Notes: generated by a model from the letters alone, not told the origin. Shown: positions 25,374-33,455, numbered from the stretch's first letter. The stretch is 50,834 bases of DNA from Caulobacter endophyticus (GCF_003116815.1 NZ_QDKQ01000030.1:1-50834); one strand, 5' to 3'. A program made the numbers and translations.

Positions 25374-26212
25374 ACCGCAGGTCGCTTCTCGCCGCCCTGA
25401 CCTGCGGCGTCGCTCCCCTCGCCTTCCCCGCCGCAGCCGCGGCGCCGGGACTGGTTCTGAACGGCCGCCTCGAACAGGGCGGCTACGTGGTCGGCCGCAC
25501 CGCGCCCCGCGCCGAGGTGCTTGTCGACGGCGTTCCCACCGCCCAGGCCTCGACCGACGGCTGGTTCATCGTCGGCTTCGACCGTGACGCCCCGCCGACC
25601 GCCGAGATCACCGTCCAGACGCCGGACGGCTCGGCCAGCCACCGCGTGGCGATCGCGCCGGGAACCTTCAACATCCAGCGTATCGACGGCCTGCCGTCCG
25701 CGCAGGTCTCGCCCGAAGACCCTATCCTTCTGGCCCGCATCGCCGCCGAGGGCGCGCGCAAGGCCGCAGGCTTCGCCAGCCGGATCGACGGCGACTTCTT
25801 CCGCACGGGCTTCATCTGGCCGGTGAAGGCCACGCGCCGCTCGTCCAGCTTCGGCGGCCAGCGGATCCTCAACGGCGAGCCTAAGCGCCCGCACTACGGC
25901 GTCGACCTGGCCGCGCCCGTGGGAACGCCGGTGGTCGCCCCGGCGGCCGGGATTGTCGCCTTCGCCGAAACCGGCCTGCACTTCGAGGGCGGGCTGATCC
26001 TGATCGATCACGGCCAGGGCCTGATCAGCGCCTATCTGCATCTTTCGCGCGTGGACGTGACGGCGGGGCAGCGCGTGGCCCAGGGCCAGCAGATCGGCGC
26101 GGTCGGCAAGGAGGGCCGCGCCACCGGCCCGCACCTGTGCTGGCGGCTGAAATGGCGCGATCGCAACCTCGACCCCAGCCTATGGGTTGCTGACGCAGGA
26201 ATGCGACAGTGA
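25370..26212 (+). CDS. M23-family peptidase, exported, with Cys in the HxH motif
   Basis: A 280-residue exported protein of the LytM/M23 metallopeptidase family, usually cell-wall endopeptidases or their activators. The N-terminus (LNRRSLLAALTCGVAPLAFPAAAAA) is a signal peptide with twin Arg. The only start that places it correctly is CTG at 25370, overlapping the TGA of the DUF2093 gene. The zinc pair His175 and Asp179 (HYGVD) and His224 (YLHLS) are present, but the usual GxHLHW is GPHLCW: Cys257 replaces the second His ligand. Cys may still bind zinc, or the protein may be a non-catalytic activator. Conserved PVGTPVVAPAAGIV and KWRDRNLDPSLW support the family. Confidence 0.85.
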   Translation: MNRRSLLAALTCGVAPLAFPAAAAAPGLVLNGRLEQGGYVVGRTAPRAEVLVDGVPTAQASTDGWFIVGFDRDAPPTAEITVQTPDGSASHRVAIAPGTFNIQRIDGLPSAQVSPEDPILLARIAAEGARKAAGFASRIDGDFFRTGFIWPVKATRRSSSFGGQRILNGEPKRPHYGVDLAAPVGTPVVAPAAGIVAFAETGLHFEGGLILIDHGQGLISAYLHLSRVDVTAGQRVAQGQQIGAVGKEGRATGPHLCWRLKWRDRNLDPSLWVADAGMRQ

Positions 26213-26318
26213 CGAGATCAAACTTGACCATTTCGGGACACCACCTATCGACAGGCCGTCGTGGTTATGGTTATCCCCAGCCCCGCTCTTGAAATTCGCG
26301 TATGAGGCGTAATCCCGC

Positions 26319-26825
26319 ATGTCCGCGGTGCTCGACAAGCTCCGTTTCCTCCTGGTGGACGACAACCACCACATGCGGGCGATCGTCAGCACGATCCTGA
26401 AAGGGGTCGGCGTGCGCCACGTGCATGAGGCGATCGACGGGGCCGAGGGCCTGCAGATTCTGAAGGATCGCCAGATCGACATCGCCATCGTCGACTTCAA
26501 GATGTCGCCGCTGGATGGGGTGCAGTTCACCCAGCTGGTGCGCAACTCGCCCGACAGCACCGACCCGTTCCTGCCGATCATCATGCTGACGGGCTTTGCC
26601 GAACGGCACCGGGTGTTCGAGGCTCGCGACGCCGGCGTCACCGAGATCGTCGTCAAGCCGGTCACGGCCCGCTCGCTGCTCGACCGCATCGACATGGTGA
26701 TCTTCAAGCCGCGGCCGTTCATCCGCAGCGGCGACTATTTCGGCCCCTGCCGCCGCCGCCGCCAGGACCCGCACCATGGCGGCCCGTTCCGCCGCGCCAC
26801 CGACAAGGGCGCGATCGAGCTCTAG
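26319..26825 (+). CDS. Single-domain response regulator (receiver protein)
   Basis: A 168-residue protein: a receiver domain (FLLVDDNHHMRAIVSTIL; phospho-acceptor Asp59 in IVDFKM; Thr in MLTGF; Lys in VVKPV) and then a basic tail of about 40 residues (FGPCRRRRQDPHHGG...). There is no DNA-binding or enzymatic output domain. It probably passes a phosphate or a protein-protein signal to other partners. No histidine kinase is adjacent. TTATCCCCA (26271-26279), one base off a DnaA box, lies 40 bases upstream. Its TAG stop shares the CTAG with the stop of the convergent acyltransferase gene. Confidence 0.88.
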   Translation: MSAVLDKLRFLLVDDNHHMRAIVSTILKGVGVRHVHEAIDGAEGLQILKDRQIDIAIVDFKMSPLDGVQFTQLVRNSPDSTDPFLPIIMLTGFAERHRVFEARDAGVTEIVVKPVTARSLLDRIDMVIFKPRPFIRSGDYFGPCRRRRQDPHHGGPFRRATDKGAIEL

Positions 26826-27748
26826 TCCTTCTCTGCCAGCAGCGCCGCATAGACCTCATTGGGCCAGCGGCGGTGGACCCAGAACCACTCTTCGGGGCGC
26901 TCGCGGATGCGGTCTTCCATGAAGGCGTTGATCATCCGCACGCCGGTCTCGATGTCGGCCGTGCGGTCGCCGGTGCTGGGCGGGACGATCGGGTCGTGGA
27001 CCACGGCGCGGAAATGCGCGCCCTTGGTGCGCTGCACCGACATCGGCTGCAGCACCGTGCCGAAGCGGATCGCCAGGCGCGTAGGTCCCGGCGCGGTGCG
27101 CGAGTCGTGGCCGAAGAACGGGGCGGCCACCCCGCCGTTGAACTTCTGGTCGTTCATCAGCGCCACCGACTCGCCGCGCTTCATGGCGTCGAGCAGCTCC
27201 CGCGCGCCGTCGCCGCCCTTTGGGGCGAACAGGCGCACGCCGTAGCGGAACCGGCTCTTCTTGATGCGCTCGTCGATGTAGGGGTTGTTGGCCGCGCGGT
27301 AGGTCATCTGGCAGGTCACGCCGGAATCGACGATCGCCGCCGGCATCACCTCCCAGTTCGACAGGTGGCCCGAAACGAACACCACAGGCTCGCTGTCGCG
27401 GGCGATCTGGGCCAGGCGCTCGGCGTTCACCACCTCGACCCGGCCGGTCGAGGGCAGAAGCTTGTCCATCAGCGGGAACTCGCCGAACGTCCTTCCCAGG
27501 CCGTCCCACTGCCGGCGCAGCATGTCGGCGCGCCAGGCGGCGTCCTTTTCCGGGAAGGCCAGGCGCAGGTTGCGGTCGGCCACCTTGTGGGCCCCGCTCA
27601 GCGGACCGAACGTGCGTCCGAACCAGCCGCCCAAAGCCGAGGCCGCGTCCACGCCCAACAGCCGGAACAGGCCCATGAACAGGTCGTAGCCGAACGCCTC
27701 CAGGCGCCAGAGGAAGTCTTGGGTGGGGGAAACACGGTCGTTGGACAT
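26822..27748 (-). CDS. Lipid A acyltransferase, LpxL/HtrB family
   Basis: A 308-residue late acyltransferase that adds a secondary acyl chain to lipid A at the inner membrane. The catalytic HX4E motif is HLSNWE in VFVSGHLSNWEVMPA. The MNDQKFNGGVAAPFFG segment and the C-terminal EEWFWVHRRWPNE are typical of the LpxL/LpxM group. Which acyl chain it adds cannot be told from sequence. It stands alone, convergent with the receiver gene and divergent from the XRE regulator. Confidence 0.9.
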   Translation of the reverse strand: MSNDRVSPTQDFLWRLEAFGYDLFMGLFRLLGVDAASALGGWFGRTFGPLSGAHKVADRNLRLAFPEKDAAWRADMLRRQWDGLGRTFGEFPLMDKLLPSTGRVEVVNAERLAQIARDSEPVVFVSGHLSNWEVMPAAIVDSGVTCQMTYRAANNPYIDERIKKSRFRYGVRLFAPKGGDGARELLDAMKRGESVALMNDQKFNGGVAAPFFGHDSRTAPGPTRLAIRFGTVLQPMSVQRTKGAHFRAVVHDPIVPPSTGDRTADIETGVRMINAFMEDRIRERPEEWFWVHRRWPNEVYAALLAEKD

Positions 27749-27911
27749 CGGCCCTTACTAGCTCGACTTGGCCGGCGGCGGAACTGTGGCGCCGCTGCCT
27801 TCGGCTCGCCTGGGGCGAGCGAGCTTCGCTTGGCGCGCGACTTGCGGCTGTCAGGGCAGACCGTTCCGTTTCGGGACGGGGGAAAGCCATCGGGGGTCAA
27901 GGGTCCACATC

Positions 27912-28304
27912 ATGGGCAACGACATCGACACTCACCTGGGCAAGCGCCTTCGCCGCCGTCGCCGGCTGCTCGGCCTGACCCAGCAGCAACTGGCCGGCGC
28001 GGTCGGCGTGCGCTTCCAGCAGATCCAGAAGTACGAATGCGGCGCCAACCGCATCTCGGCCGCCCGCCTGTGGCAGCTGTCCGAAGCGCTGGAAGTGCCG
28101 GTCGGCTACTTCTACGACGGCCTGTCGGCGGTCGCCCGCGACACCGCGCCGACGGCCAGCAACGACTCCGAGGGCGGCGAGATGTTCGCCCGCAAGGAGA
28201 CCATCGACCTGATCCGCGCCTACTACCTGCTGGGCGAGCGTCCGCGCCGCCGGCTGCTGGACCTGGCCAAGTCGCTGAACGGCGTCGAGCAGCTCGAAGC
28301 CTGA
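27912..28304 (+). CDS. XRE-family transcriptional regulator
   Basis: A 130-residue protein with an N-terminal helix-turn-helix (HLGKRLRRRRRLLGLTQQQL, AGAVGVRFQQIQKYECGANRISAARL) of the type common in alphaproteobacteria (PraR-like). A short helical C-terminal part (KETIDLIRAYYLLGERPRRRLLDLAKSLN) probably handles dimerisation. The MGNDIDTHLG start fits the family; a reading extended to 27768 adds a low-complexity Arg-rich segment and is rejected. Target genes are not known. It is followed 52 bp later by hisN. Confidence 0.85.
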   Translation: MGNDIDTHLGKRLRRRRRLLGLTQQQLAGAVGVRFQQIQKYECGANRISAARLWQLSEALEVPVGYFYDGLSAVARDTAPTASNDSEGGEMFARKETIDLIRAYYLLGERPRRRLLDLAKSLNGVEQLEA

Positions 28305-28356
28305 GCCGCTTTCGTGGAGTAGCGTCCTGGGCCAAGGCGGGCTAAAGCCTGCGCCC

Positions 28357-29196
28357 ATGACGCTCTCCGCCGATCGCCTTGCCGCCCTCGACGCCTTCAT
28401 CGTCGAGCTCAACAGCGCTTCCGCAGGAGCGATCCTGCCGCTGTTCCGGTCCGACCACGGGCTGGAGGACAAGGCCGCCGGCAAGAACCTGCCGCGCGAC
28501 ACCCATGCGGCGTTCGATCCGGTCACCGAGGCCGATCGCGGCGCCGAAGCGGCCATCCGCAAGCTGATCGCCGAACGCTTTCCCGAGCACGGCGTGATCG
28601 GCGAGGAATACGGCGAGGACCGCCCGGACGCCGAGTTCGTCTGGGTGCTCGATCCCGTCGACGGCACGCGCGCCTTCATCTCGGGCCTGCCGCTGTGGAC
28701 CACCCTGATCGGACTGCGCCACCAGGGCCGTCCCGTTCTGGGCTCGATCGGCCAGCCCTATGTCGGCGAACTCTATGTCGGCTCGGCCGCTCTCGGCTCG
28801 CGCCTGATCGCACGCGGGACAGAAAAGGCCCTGCGCGTGCGTGCATGCGCCGTGCTGACCGACGCCATCATCGCCACCACCGATCCCGAAGCCTGCTTCG
28901 ACGGCGCCGAACTGGGCGCCTGGCGCCAGGTGCGCGCGGCCGCCAAGCTGGCCCGCCTGGGCTGCGACGCCTACGCCTACGCCATGGTCGCGGCCGGCAC
29001 GATGGACATGGTCATCGAAGCGGGCCTCAAGAGCTGGGACGTCGAGGCCGCCATCCCCCTGATCGAAGGCGCCGGCGGCGTCGTCACCGACTGGCGCGGC
29101 GCGCCCATCGGCCAGCACGGCGGCCAGATGGCCATCGCCGGCGACCAGCGCGTGCTGGACGAGGCGCTGGTGGCGCTGAAGCGGTCGGCGAAATAG
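28357..29196 (+). CDS. hisN: Histidinol-phosphatase, inositol monophosphatase family
   Basis: A magnesium-dependent phosphatase (279 aa) of the inositol monophosphatase fold. The metal-binding motifs are DPVTEADRGAE, GEEYGED and WVLDPVDGTRAFISGLPLW, then KSWDVEAAIPLIEGAGG. The FISGLP variant after the DPVDGTR motif is typical of HisN-type histidinol-phosphate phosphatases, which catalyse the last but one step of histidine synthesis. A broader sugar phosphatase role cannot be excluded. No other his genes are near. Confidence 0.85.
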   Translation: MTLSADRLAALDAFIVELNSASAGAILPLFRSDHGLEDKAAGKNLPRDTHAAFDPVTEADRGAEAAIRKLIAERFPEHGVIGEEYGEDRPDAEFVWVLDPVDGTRAFISGLPLWTTLIGLRHQGRPVLGSIGQPYVGELYVGSAALGSRLIARGTEKALRVRACAVLTDAIIATTDPEACFDGAELGAWRQVRAAAKLARLGCDAYAYAMVAAGTMDMVIEAGLKSWDVEAAIPLIEGAGGVVTDWRGAPIGQHGGQMAIAGDQRVLDEALVALKRSAK

Positions 29197-29204
29197 AGAT
29201 TCAA

Positions 29205-29340
29205 GATCCTCCTCCCCTCCTGGGGGAGGTGTCGGCGAAGCCGACGGAGGGGGTGTGGCTGATGAGCCCGCCACCGCCTCGGAAGCTGAAAACGTCCCCC
29301 CTCCGGCCCTCCGGGCCACCTCCCCCAGAAGGGGACGATC
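29205..29340. repeat. Modular palindromic repeat pair, cluster 4
   Basis: Two units in opposite orientation (29205-29255 and 29294-29340) with the same parts as the other clusters: a CCTCC...GGAGG hairpin, a second hairpin (GTCGGCGAAGCCGAC or GGCCCTCCGGGCC) and a G-rich end. Again placed between convergent genes (hisN and the hydrolase). Confidence 0.7.
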
Positions 29341-30284
29341 TAGAGGCCGGACACCGTCTCGTCGAAGGCCGCCCAGAAGCGCGCGCGGCGGTCGTCGGTC
29401 TCGATCAGGATTTCGTGGAAGGCGTCCTCGATCTCGACGTAGCGGCCCTTGGGGATGCGGGCGGCGATAGCCTTCTGGGCCGAGGTCAGGACGCGGGTGT
29501 CGATCCCTGCCCCGACGATCGTCACCGGGATGGTTATGGCCTCGACGCCTTTGGAGCGGACCAGCCACTCGCAGGCCTCGAAGGCGAAATCGGTCCAGCC
29601 CCAGGTGATGCCGCCCAGCGCGATATCGGGACAGGCGCGGATCTGGGCCTGGTGACGGGCATAGCGGGCTGCGTCGTGGGTCAGGGCGTCCTGGGGAAAG
29701 ACGTGCTTGAACGGATCACCGACGTCGCCCAGCACGTAGCCGCCGCGCAAGGGCGTGCGGGCCGCCAGCCAGGCCAATGCCCGGGCCATGCCGGCCGGCT
29801 TGCCCCCGGTGTTGAGGCCCAGCATCGGCGCCGACAGCACGCAGGCGGCGAAACGGGTCTCGCCATGGGCCAGCACGAGACTGGTCAGGCAACCGCCCAT
29901 CGAGTGCCCCAGGGCGATCCAAGGCCCCGGCAGCCGGCTCTCGAAGGCCGCCAGCAGCGCCTGGTAGTCGCCGACGAAGTCGTGGAAGCCGGCCGCGTGG
30001 CCCTTGAGCCGATCGGGCAAGGCACGGTGCGAGAGCCCCTGCCCTCGCCAGTCGTGCACGAGGACGACGAAGTCCCGCGCCAGCAGGTCGGAGACGACCT
30101 CGTAGTACTTCTCGATCGGTTCGCTGCGACCGGGGCTGACGACTACCGAGCCGCGCGCTTTTCCTTGAGGAGAAAATAGAGCGGCGCGGAGGGTCGCCCC
30201 GTCCGCGCCGGAAAACCATTCGGCCTGGCCGTGGTCGGGAACCGGCGCCTCGGGTATCGAGACCAGCGGCGCAGGTTCCCCCAT
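29340..30284 (-). CDS. Alpha/beta hydrolase (monoacylglycerol lipase / lysophospholipase-like)
   Basis: A 314-residue serine hydrolase. The nucleophile elbow is GHSMGG, in WIALGHSMGGCLTSL. The acid is probably Asp in VGAGIDTRV and the base His in AFHEILIETD, typical of the PldB-type hydrolase_4 family. An HDWRGQGLSHR segment, the usual H-x-x-GxGxS region, precedes them. No signal peptide, so likely cytoplasmic; the substrate is not known. It is followed by nothing on its strand except the repeat pair, and preceded four bases away by the SCP2 gene, with which it forms a transcript. Confidence 0.85.
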   Translation of the reverse strand: MGEPAPLVSIPEAPVPDHGQAEWFSGADGATLRAALFSPQGKARGSVVVSPGRSEPIEKYYEVVSDLLARDFVVLVHDWRGQGLSHRALPDRLKGHAAGFHDFVGDYQALLAAFESRLPGPWIALGHSMGGCLTSLVLAHGETRFAACVLSAPMLGLNTGGKPAGMARALAWLAARTPLRGGYVLGDVGDPFKHVFPQDALTHDAARYARHQAQIRACPDIALGGITWGWTDFAFEACEWLVRSKGVEAITIPVTIVGAGIDTRVLTSAQKAIAARIPKGRYVEIEDAFHEILIETDDRRARFWAAFDETVSGL

Positions 30285-30287
30285 GGC

Positions 30288-30596
30288 TTAGCGGAGCTTC
30301 GAGAACAGCGCCGCCATCTTGGACTGCAGCGCCATCGCCGCGCCCATGTCCGACAGCTTCAGCTTGCCGGTCATGACGGCCATGGTCGGGTCGAGCGAGC
30401 CGGCGCCGATGGCCAGGAAGTCTTCCTTCGACAGGGTCATGGTGAGGTCGGCGGGGCCGTCCTCGTTGGTGACCGAACCACCGTCGATCAGGATGACGCC
30501 TTCGCCCTTCAGGTCGAACTTCAGGCTCTTGCCCAGACCGCTGTCGTCACCAACGGCGGTTTTGATCTTGTCGGTGATTTCCTGCAACGTGGCCAT
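30288..30596 (-). CDS. SCP2 sterol-binding domain protein
   Basis: A 102-residue stand-alone SCP2 (sterol carrier) domain (LKFDLKGEGVILIDGG, then ADLTMTLSKEDFLAIGAGSLDPTMAVMTGKLKLSGD-like end). These domains bind lipids or acyl-CoA in a hydrophobic tunnel. The start MATLQEITDKI follows GGGAGAC; the longer reading upstream is not supported. The next gene downstream encodes an alpha/beta hydrolase, so a lipid-handling pair is plausible. Confidence 0.88.
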   Translation of the reverse strand: MATLQEITDKIKTAVGDDSGLGKSLKFDLKGEGVILIDGGSVTNEDGPADLTMTLSKEDFLAIGAGSLDPTMAVMTGKLKLSDMGAAMALQSKMAALFSKLR

Positions 30597-30704
30597 AAAC
30601 GCTGTCTCCCTCTTTCTGCGCTTGAGCGTTCTGCGCGTGAAAACTTGGTGGGCACCCTGGCCGGAGCCGGGCCGCAAGTAAACACCGTTCAGACGCTCTC
30701 CACG

Positions 30705-31373
30705 CTATTTTTTGCTCTGGATGAAGCCTACGCGCGCAGGGGTTCCCGACAGGCGGACGCGGGTGGCTCCCTTGAAGTCGGCCAGGCGCAGGATCGGGGT
30801 CTTGCCTTGCAGCGGCAGCGGCTGGGCCTTGCCGTCGGCGCCCAGCACCACGCCGCTCGCAACTCCCGGGAAGCCGAAGCCGGTCATCTTCGGAGCCAGC
30901 ATGGCCATGGGCCCGGCGGCCTTGCCGATGGCGCCGTTGGTCGAGTCGAGCACCGTCTTCAGCTCGGCGACCTCGTACTCTGCGGCCGGCTTGAGGACGG
31001 GTTCGATGATCAGGGTCGAGCCGAACTTGGCGTCGGCCGAGGCCTCGAACTCGATCTTGGCCCCGCCCTGCAACTGGGCCAGCGTCGGCAGGCGCTCGAA
31101 GCGGCCGTCGCCCCCGATAGGCAGCGGCGTGCGCGCGCCGCCGGCTTCGATCAGGGTCGCCTTCAGACCGGCGGCCGGCTTGCCGTCACGGCTCAGCGCG
31201 TAGGCCACCCGGGTGCGCGAACGCTCCTGGGCCGGCACCTTCAGGAAGTTCTCCAGATAGGCGAACACCTTGTCGGCCGGGGCGGTCTTGTTGCCCTGGG
31301 CCAGGGCCGCCGTACCGGCGACCAGGGTCAGTGCGGCGGCGACCAGCGCCCGGCGCGCGATGCGACGGCTCAT
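30705..31373 (-). CDS. Exported protein of unknown function
   Basis: A 222-residue protein with a signal peptide (MSRRIARRALVAAALTLVAGTAALA). The mature part looks beta-rich (GGARTPLPIGGDGRFERLPTL, SGVVLGADGKAQPLPL) with no known domain. Its start overlaps the stop of the exported methyltransferase-like gene by four bases (ATGA), so it is made from the same transcript and may act with it in the periplasm. Confidence 0.7.
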   Translation of the reverse strand: MSRRIARRALVAAALTLVAGTAALAQGNKTAPADKVFAYLENFLKVPAQERSRTRVAYALSRDGKPAAGLKATLIEAGGARTPLPIGGDGRFERLPTLAQLQGGAKIEFEASADAKFGSTLIIEPVLKPAAEYEVAELKTVLDSTNGAIGKAAGPMAMLAPKMTGFGFPGVASGVVLGADGKAQPLPLQGKTPILRLADFKGATRVRLSGTPARVGFIQSKK

Positions 31374-32284
31374 TTCGGTTTCACGAACTTGAGGGTCATG
31401 CGGTCGCTCTCCCCTATGGCGTCGTACTTGGCGTGGTCGAAGTCGGGCTCGGCCGGATCGCCGCGCGGCGCCGACAGGCGCGTGGGCGGCAGGGTCCAGA
31501 CGCCGAACGGATGGTCCTTGGTGTCCTTGGGATTGGCGTTGATCTCGCTGGAGCCGGCCAGGACGAACCCGGCTTCCTTGGCCAACTGCTCGACATAGGC
31601 CTGCTGGACGTAGCCGTCGGCGGCCAGCACGTCCTGCACGCGGCCGGGCTCGCCCCGATGCTCCTCTACGCCCAGGATGCCGCCGGGCTTCAGGGCCGCC
31701 AGGGCGTCCTTGAAGGCCTTCTCGGCAATGCCGCCAGCCATCCAGTTGTGCAGGTTGCGCAGGAACAGCACGCGATCGGCGCTTGCGGCCGGCGCTACAG
31801 GACCGCTGCCGCGGCCGAAGGTGGTGATGTCGACCTTGCCGTAGATCTTCGGCTTGGCCTCCAGCTTGCGGCGGAAGGCGGCGACGATCTCGGCGGCGGC
31901 GGGGTCAGCCGGGTCGGCCTCCAGCACCGCCTCGTAGAGCTTGCCGCCCGTGGAGGCCAGGAACGGCGCCAGGATGTCGGTGTACCAGCCCGCGCCGGGC
32001 CAGAACTCGACCACCGTCTGGCCGGGCCTGATCTCCCAGAACTCCAGGCTCTGCACCGGATGGCGCCAGGCGTCGCGGGCCTTGTCGGCGCTGGTGCGCC
32101 AGTCGCCGGCCGCCGCGCCGGCCAGGGTGGACGCCCCGCCCTTGGCCGCTGCGGCTGGCTTGGGCGCCTCGGCCTTGGCGGCCGGTTCGTCCTTCTTGCG
32201 GCCGCAGCCGACCAGCCCGCTCGCACCGGCAGCGCCGGCGGCGAGCAGCAGGCCGCGACGCGACCACGAAAACGCTGGGTCCAT
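31370..32284 (-). CDS. Exported methyltransferase-like lipoprotein (copy A)
   Basis: A 304-residue protein with a twin-arginine-like signal and lipobox (SWSRRGLLLAAGAAGASGLVGC). The mature part has a class I methyltransferase-like fold: PVQSLEFWEIRPGQTVVEFWPGAGWYTDIL fits motif I, and a DRVLFLRNLHNW stretch follows. It ends in the NPKDTKDHPFGVWTLPPTR signature seen also in copy B. This matches the predicted exported methyltransferase group COG4798. The start MDPAFSW was chosen because AGGGGGA lies just upstream; an ATG six codons earlier has none. The motif I glycine pattern (EFWPGAG) is altered from the usual E/DxGxGxG, so SAM binding is uncertain. Confidence 0.75.
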   Translation of the reverse strand: MDPAFSWSRRGLLLAAGAAGASGLVGCGRKKDEPAAKAEAPKPAAAAKGGASTLAGAAAGDWRTSADKARDAWRHPVQSLEFWEIRPGQTVVEFWPGAGWYTDILAPFLASTGGKLYEAVLEADPADPAAAEIVAAFRRKLEAKPKIYGKVDITTFGRGSGPVAPAASADRVLFLRNLHNWMAGGIAEKAFKDALAALKPGGILGVEEHRGEPGRVQDVLAADGYVQQAYVEQLAKEAGFVLAGSSEINANPKDTKDHPFGVWTLPPTRLSAPRGDPAEPDFDHAKYDAIGESDRMTLKFVKPK

Positions 32285-32347
32285 AGATCCCCCTGTACGC
32301 ATGGATCCCAGCCTAGACCGCGACCTTGTTCAAATGGCGACGTCGCC

Positions 32348-33190
32348 TCACGCCGGCTTCTTGAAGCGCAGGGTCATGCGGTCGCTTTCGCCGATCGCGT
32401 CGTACTTGGCGCGGTCGAAGTTCGGGTCGGCCGGCTGGCCGCCCGGCGCCGACTGGCGGGTGGGCGGCAGGGTCCAGACGCCGAAGGGGTGGTCCTTGGT
32501 GTCCTTGGGGTTGGCGTTGATCTCGGACTTGGCGTCCAGCTTGAAGCCGGCCTTCTCGGCGATGGCCACGACGGTCGAGGTGGCCATGTAGCCGCCGGCG
32601 CCGGGGCTCTTCTCGTCGGCGGGCTCGGCGCGGTGCTCCTCGATCGCCAGCACGCCGCCCGGCTTCAGCACGGCGAAGAAGTCGGCGAAGATCTTGTCGA
32701 CCTCGCCTGGACGCCCCGTCCAGTTGTGGACGTTGCGGGCCGTCAGCACCAGGTCGGCCGAGCCCGGCGCGCCCAGCGGCGCGGCGACGGGGCCGAAGTC
32801 GACGAACCTGACCTTGCCGTACTTGGCCTCGTCGGCGAAGCGGGCCTCGAAGGCCGCGCGGCCCTTGCGGGCGCCTTCCGACAGCTTCGGATTGGCCAGG
32901 TCGGCGACGCCGGCGACATAGGTCCCCTTGGTGGCCTTGGCGTAGGGCGCGAGGATCTCGGTCCAGTAGCCGCCGCCGGGCGACACCTCGATCACGGTCT
33001 GACCGGGCTTGAGCCCCCAGAACTCCAGGCTTTCATAGGGATGGCGCGCCCCATCACGAGCGACGCTGGCGGGCGTGCGGTCGGGCGAGGCGACGGCGGC
33101 CTTGAGGGCGGCGTCGGCGGCCAGGGCGCCGGTGGCCGGCGCAAGCGCCGCGAGGGCGGCGAGGATGAGGAAGTGGCGGCGGGCGGGCAT
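32348..33190 (-). CDS. Exported methyltransferase-like protein (copy B)
   Basis: A 280-residue paralogue of the preceding gene with a Sec-type signal peptide (MPARRHFLILAALAALAPATGALA) but no lipobox. Its core, YESLEFWGLKPGQTVIEVSPGGGYWTEILAPYA, is closer to a standard motif I (EVSPGGGYW) than copy A. RNVHNW, the EEHRAEPADEKS block and the NANPKDTKDHPFGVWTLPPTRQ end are shared. Predicted periplasmic. GGAGAC precedes the ATG. SAM is not known to be present in the periplasm, so the enzyme may act on another cofactor or none. The tandem pair is probably a duplication. Confidence 0.78.
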   Translation of the reverse strand: MPARRHFLILAALAALAPATGALAADAALKAAVASPDRTPASVARDGARHPYESLEFWGLKPGQTVIEVSPGGGYWTEILAPYAKATKGTYVAGVADLANPKLSEGARKGRAAFEARFADEAKYGKVRFVDFGPVAAPLGAPGSADLVLTARNVHNWTGRPGEVDKIFADFFAVLKPGGVLAIEEHRAEPADEKSPGAGGYMATSTVVAIAEKAGFKLDAKSEINANPKDTKDHPFGVWTLPPTRQSAPGGQPADPNFDRAKYDAIGESDRMTLRFKKPA

Positions 33191-33316
33191 GGTCTGTCTC
33201 CGTCGTCGTCGAGGTGACGGACCTTAACCTTGGGTGGCGCTCGATCAAGCGATTCCGGCGCGCCGAGCCCGCTCGTCAGCCCTGGCCGCAACGATGCTGC
33301 ATTCAAAAACGCCGCA

Positions 33317-33350
33317 CCCCTTGAAGTCGAAAAACGACCTCCCAACTATT
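33317..33350 (+). promoter_or_regulatory. Heat-shock (sigma-32) promoter candidate
   Basis: CCCCTTGAA (33317-33325) and CCCAACTATT (33341-33350) are spaced as in sigma-32 promoters (CTTGAA, 15 nt, CCCAnnTA). Transcription would start near 33357 and give a leader of roughly 105 nt to the hsp20 gene. Confidence 0.6.
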
Positions 33351-33433
33351 CAACCGAAGGCGCTGGATAGCCGGGCCTTCCGGATCGCAGACGAGGCCGA
33401 TGACGGGTCGTCGAAGGTTCGAACACTGACTGC

Positions 33434-33455
33434 AACCTTGCTTGAAGAGAAGGTT
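33434..33455 (+). promoter_or_regulatory. ROSE-like RNA thermosensor hairpin
   Basis: AACCTT pairs with AAGGTT; a G (33440) is bulged, then CTT pairs with the AAG/GAG side around GAA. The 5' arm holds the TTGCT motif and the 3' arm holds the AGAAGG ribosome-binding site, exactly as in ROSE elements that melt at heat-shock temperature. It lies 8 bases before the hsp20 ATG. Confidence 0.65.

Noticed and set aside
27768..27911. N-terminal extension of the XRE regulator
   Set aside because: The extension is low-complexity Arg/Ala-rich sequence before the conserved MGNDIDTHLG start.
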